Shown here: positions 14,524 through 15,819 of the stretch, in pieces
Layout of the letters: the number at the start of each line of letters is the position of its first letter
Numbering within the stretch: the stretch's first letter is position 1
DNA from: Treponema sp.
GTDB lineage: Bacteria > Spirochaetota > Spirochaetia > Treponematales > Breznakiellaceae
Direction of reading: 5' to 3'
NCBI GenBank assembly: GCA_031290325.1
Contig: JAITNU010000205.1
Location: 1 to 15,819, forward strand
DNA length: 15,819 nt
The notes under the pieces: generated by a model
Database searches by the model: none
Seen by the model: only the letters and a program-made list of their open reading frames with translations
What the model was told of the DNA's origin: nothing
Position numbers and translations under genes: made by a program

Positions 14524-15819
14524 TTGGAAAGCACTGCTTGAACCGTTAGAGACGTTGCAATAATAGAGAGCACCGTAGTTATTATAGGAGCATACTGGTT
14601 AAAGTAATACAAGAACGAATTAGTTCTGGCAGTAATGATGGTTTCAGGCGTTATTATATCGGTTTTCTTCATTTTTTTTCCAGTCAAATCACTAATTTTT
14701 ATGGTTTCTCTTACATTTCGTTCAGCCACAAAACCGCCTGCTAAGGCTATATAGTAATCCCATTGGCGGTCAGGAATATAGGGATAGCGTCCAGGAGTAA
14801 GTACCGCACCGGCAACGGTTACAAAATACTGTCTGAAAGGAATGATTAAGGTATCGTTTTCTTCAACAAAATATTCGCTGTGATATTCAGCATCATACAA
14901 CATGGGGTTAAGGTTGATGGGTATCTGTTTCTCATTTCGAATGATATACGCGTTTCTTGTATCGGAAACAGCCGAAAACAAAGCACTGTTTTTGCGGATC
15001 AAAGAAGCATAATTCTCACCTTTGTTAAATTGTATGATACGCCGGGTTGAAACATTGATATTTGAGTCAGTACCAGTTTCTATAGCACCTTCTATAAACA
15101 TGACCGGCAATAACGTGGTGATTTCAGGCACCATGACAACATCATAATCCTCCAAAGAATAATCATGTATGATATCTTCTTGAGTAAGATACATTTTATC
15201 CCCTGAAATTGATACACTGTTTACATAGCGCACCAGTTCAAGCCGGGATGTATCTGCCAATGGGACAAAGCCATTCCCGTAGTTTTCTATTAAATTTTTC
15301 AGGTTTTCACCATTCAGCAATTGGTACGTTCCAGGACGCTCGACTGCTCCGGTAATCGTTACTGCACGGGAATACCGCTTGACCGTAATCGTATCACCGG
15401 GACGCAGATACGGATCCTGGGTTAAATCACCAAAACGCTGGGCTTTAAATACATCATAGGTTCTTGTTCGTCCTCCGGCAGACGTAATAGTTACATCCCG
15501 AAATGAAGCGTATGAGGTAAGGAGCGAGGCTTTTAAGACCGAAGAAAGACGGCTCAATGCCCAGGCATTACAGTTCACCGTAGAAATAACTTCACCCTTT
15601 AACACAACAGTAAATACAGCCGGAGTCGTTAGATTTAACTGTACCCCGCTTAACGTGTAATTGCGGGATACCAATGCCTCGATCTCGTTTTTTAATTGCA
15701 AAAATGTTTTTCCCACCCCATCCAGAATACCTAAATTAGAAACGCGCACCTTATAGGATGCATCGATGGTTATTACATAACTCACCGGGCTCGCACCAAC
15801 AGCGTAGGTCAAAAGGTAC
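14520..15819 (-). CDS. SLBB-domain polysaccharide export protein, Wza-like (5' end beyond the window)
   Basis: The frame is open to the right edge, so the N-terminus (signal peptide and first export motif) is missing. About 432 codons are visible. Repeated SLBB-type beta-grasp units show as VTITGAVERPGTYQLLNGEN (near 151-170 of the visible part), VMFIEGAIETG (237-247) and VTVAGAVLTPGRYPY (331-345), with LRPGDTITVKRYS between them. A C-terminal hydrophobic stretch (about 408-427) could be a membrane helix, as in outer-membrane exporters of the Wza/Wzb family. Its role is export of capsule or exopolysaccharide through the outer membrane. Base composition looks more AT-rich than the minus-strand operon on the left. 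Its TAG stop (14520-14522) overlaps the metI-like TAA, so the two genes converge with no terminator space between. Confidence 0.83.
   Translation of the reverse strand, partial: YLLTYAVGASPVSYVITIDASYKVRVSNLGILDGVGKTFLQLKNEIEALVSRNYTLSGVQLNLTTPAVFTVVLKGEVISTVNCNAWALSRLSSVLKASLLTSYASFRDVTITSAGGRTRTYDVFKAQRFGDLTQDPYLRPGDTITVKRYSRAVTITGAVERPGTYQLLNGENLKNLIENYGNGFVPLADTSRLELVRYVNSVSISGDKMYLTQEDIIHDYSLEDYDVVMVPEITTLLPVMFIEGAIETGTDSNINVSTRRIIQFNKGENYASLIRKNSALFSAVSDTRNAYIIRNEKQIPINLNPMLYDAEYHSEYFVEENDTLIIPFRQYFVTVAGAVLTPGRYPYIPDRQWDYYIALAGGFVAERNVRETIKISDLTGKKMKKTDIITPETIITARTNSFLYYFNQYAPIITTVLSIIATSLTVQAVLSN

Overview
The window looks like chromosomal DNA of a spirochaete, most plausibly a Treponema of the termite-gut type. 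The support is a spirochaete-style Cys-anchored lipoprotein, a motility-associated DUF115 protein, mid-range GC and a nitrogenase-like gene pair. No rRNA or marker gene is present, so the genus is an inference.

Layout. Positions 1-98 are a tandem array of a 7-bp unit cut by the left edge. A bidirectional terminator (189-230) follows, then a small lipoprotein gene (314-1043, +) whose signal peptide and body lie in different frames. The short gap to 1256 holds several inverted repeats, including a 94-bp hairpin-type repeat. From 8063 back to 1257 runs a tight minus-strand operon: a membrane-embedded spermidine-synthase-like protein, a membrane-anchored SurA/PpiD-like foldase, a DUF115 (MptE-like/Maf) protein and the cobalamin enzyme CbiB.

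A divergent plus-strand operon (8226-14523) starts from a near-consensus promoter (8146-8174). Its order is cysK, a NifK-like gene, a NifD-like gene, a structured leader with a 19-codon ORF, a metC-like gene and a metI-like gene. The two middle genes are nitrogenase component-1 homologues. They keep the six P-cluster-type cysteines and the Cys that binds the cofactor in NifD. They lack the residues matching NifD Gln191, His195, Arg96 and His442, so N2 reduction is unlikely. Both sides are sulfur-amino-acid enzymes. The best reading is a nitrogenase-like reductase that frees sulfide or a thiol (such as methanethiol) from an organosulfur compound or another oxidised sulfur source, with CysK and MetI/MetC building the product into cysteine and methionine. 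Methylthio-alkane reductase (MarBHDK) is the nearest known precedent, but the gene order and partners differ. No NifH-like reductase or NifB-like maturase is in the window, so they would have to be encoded elsewhere.

The right end is a minus-strand SLBB/Wza-like polysaccharide export gene, cut by the window edge. It meets metI tail to tail with overlapping stop codons.
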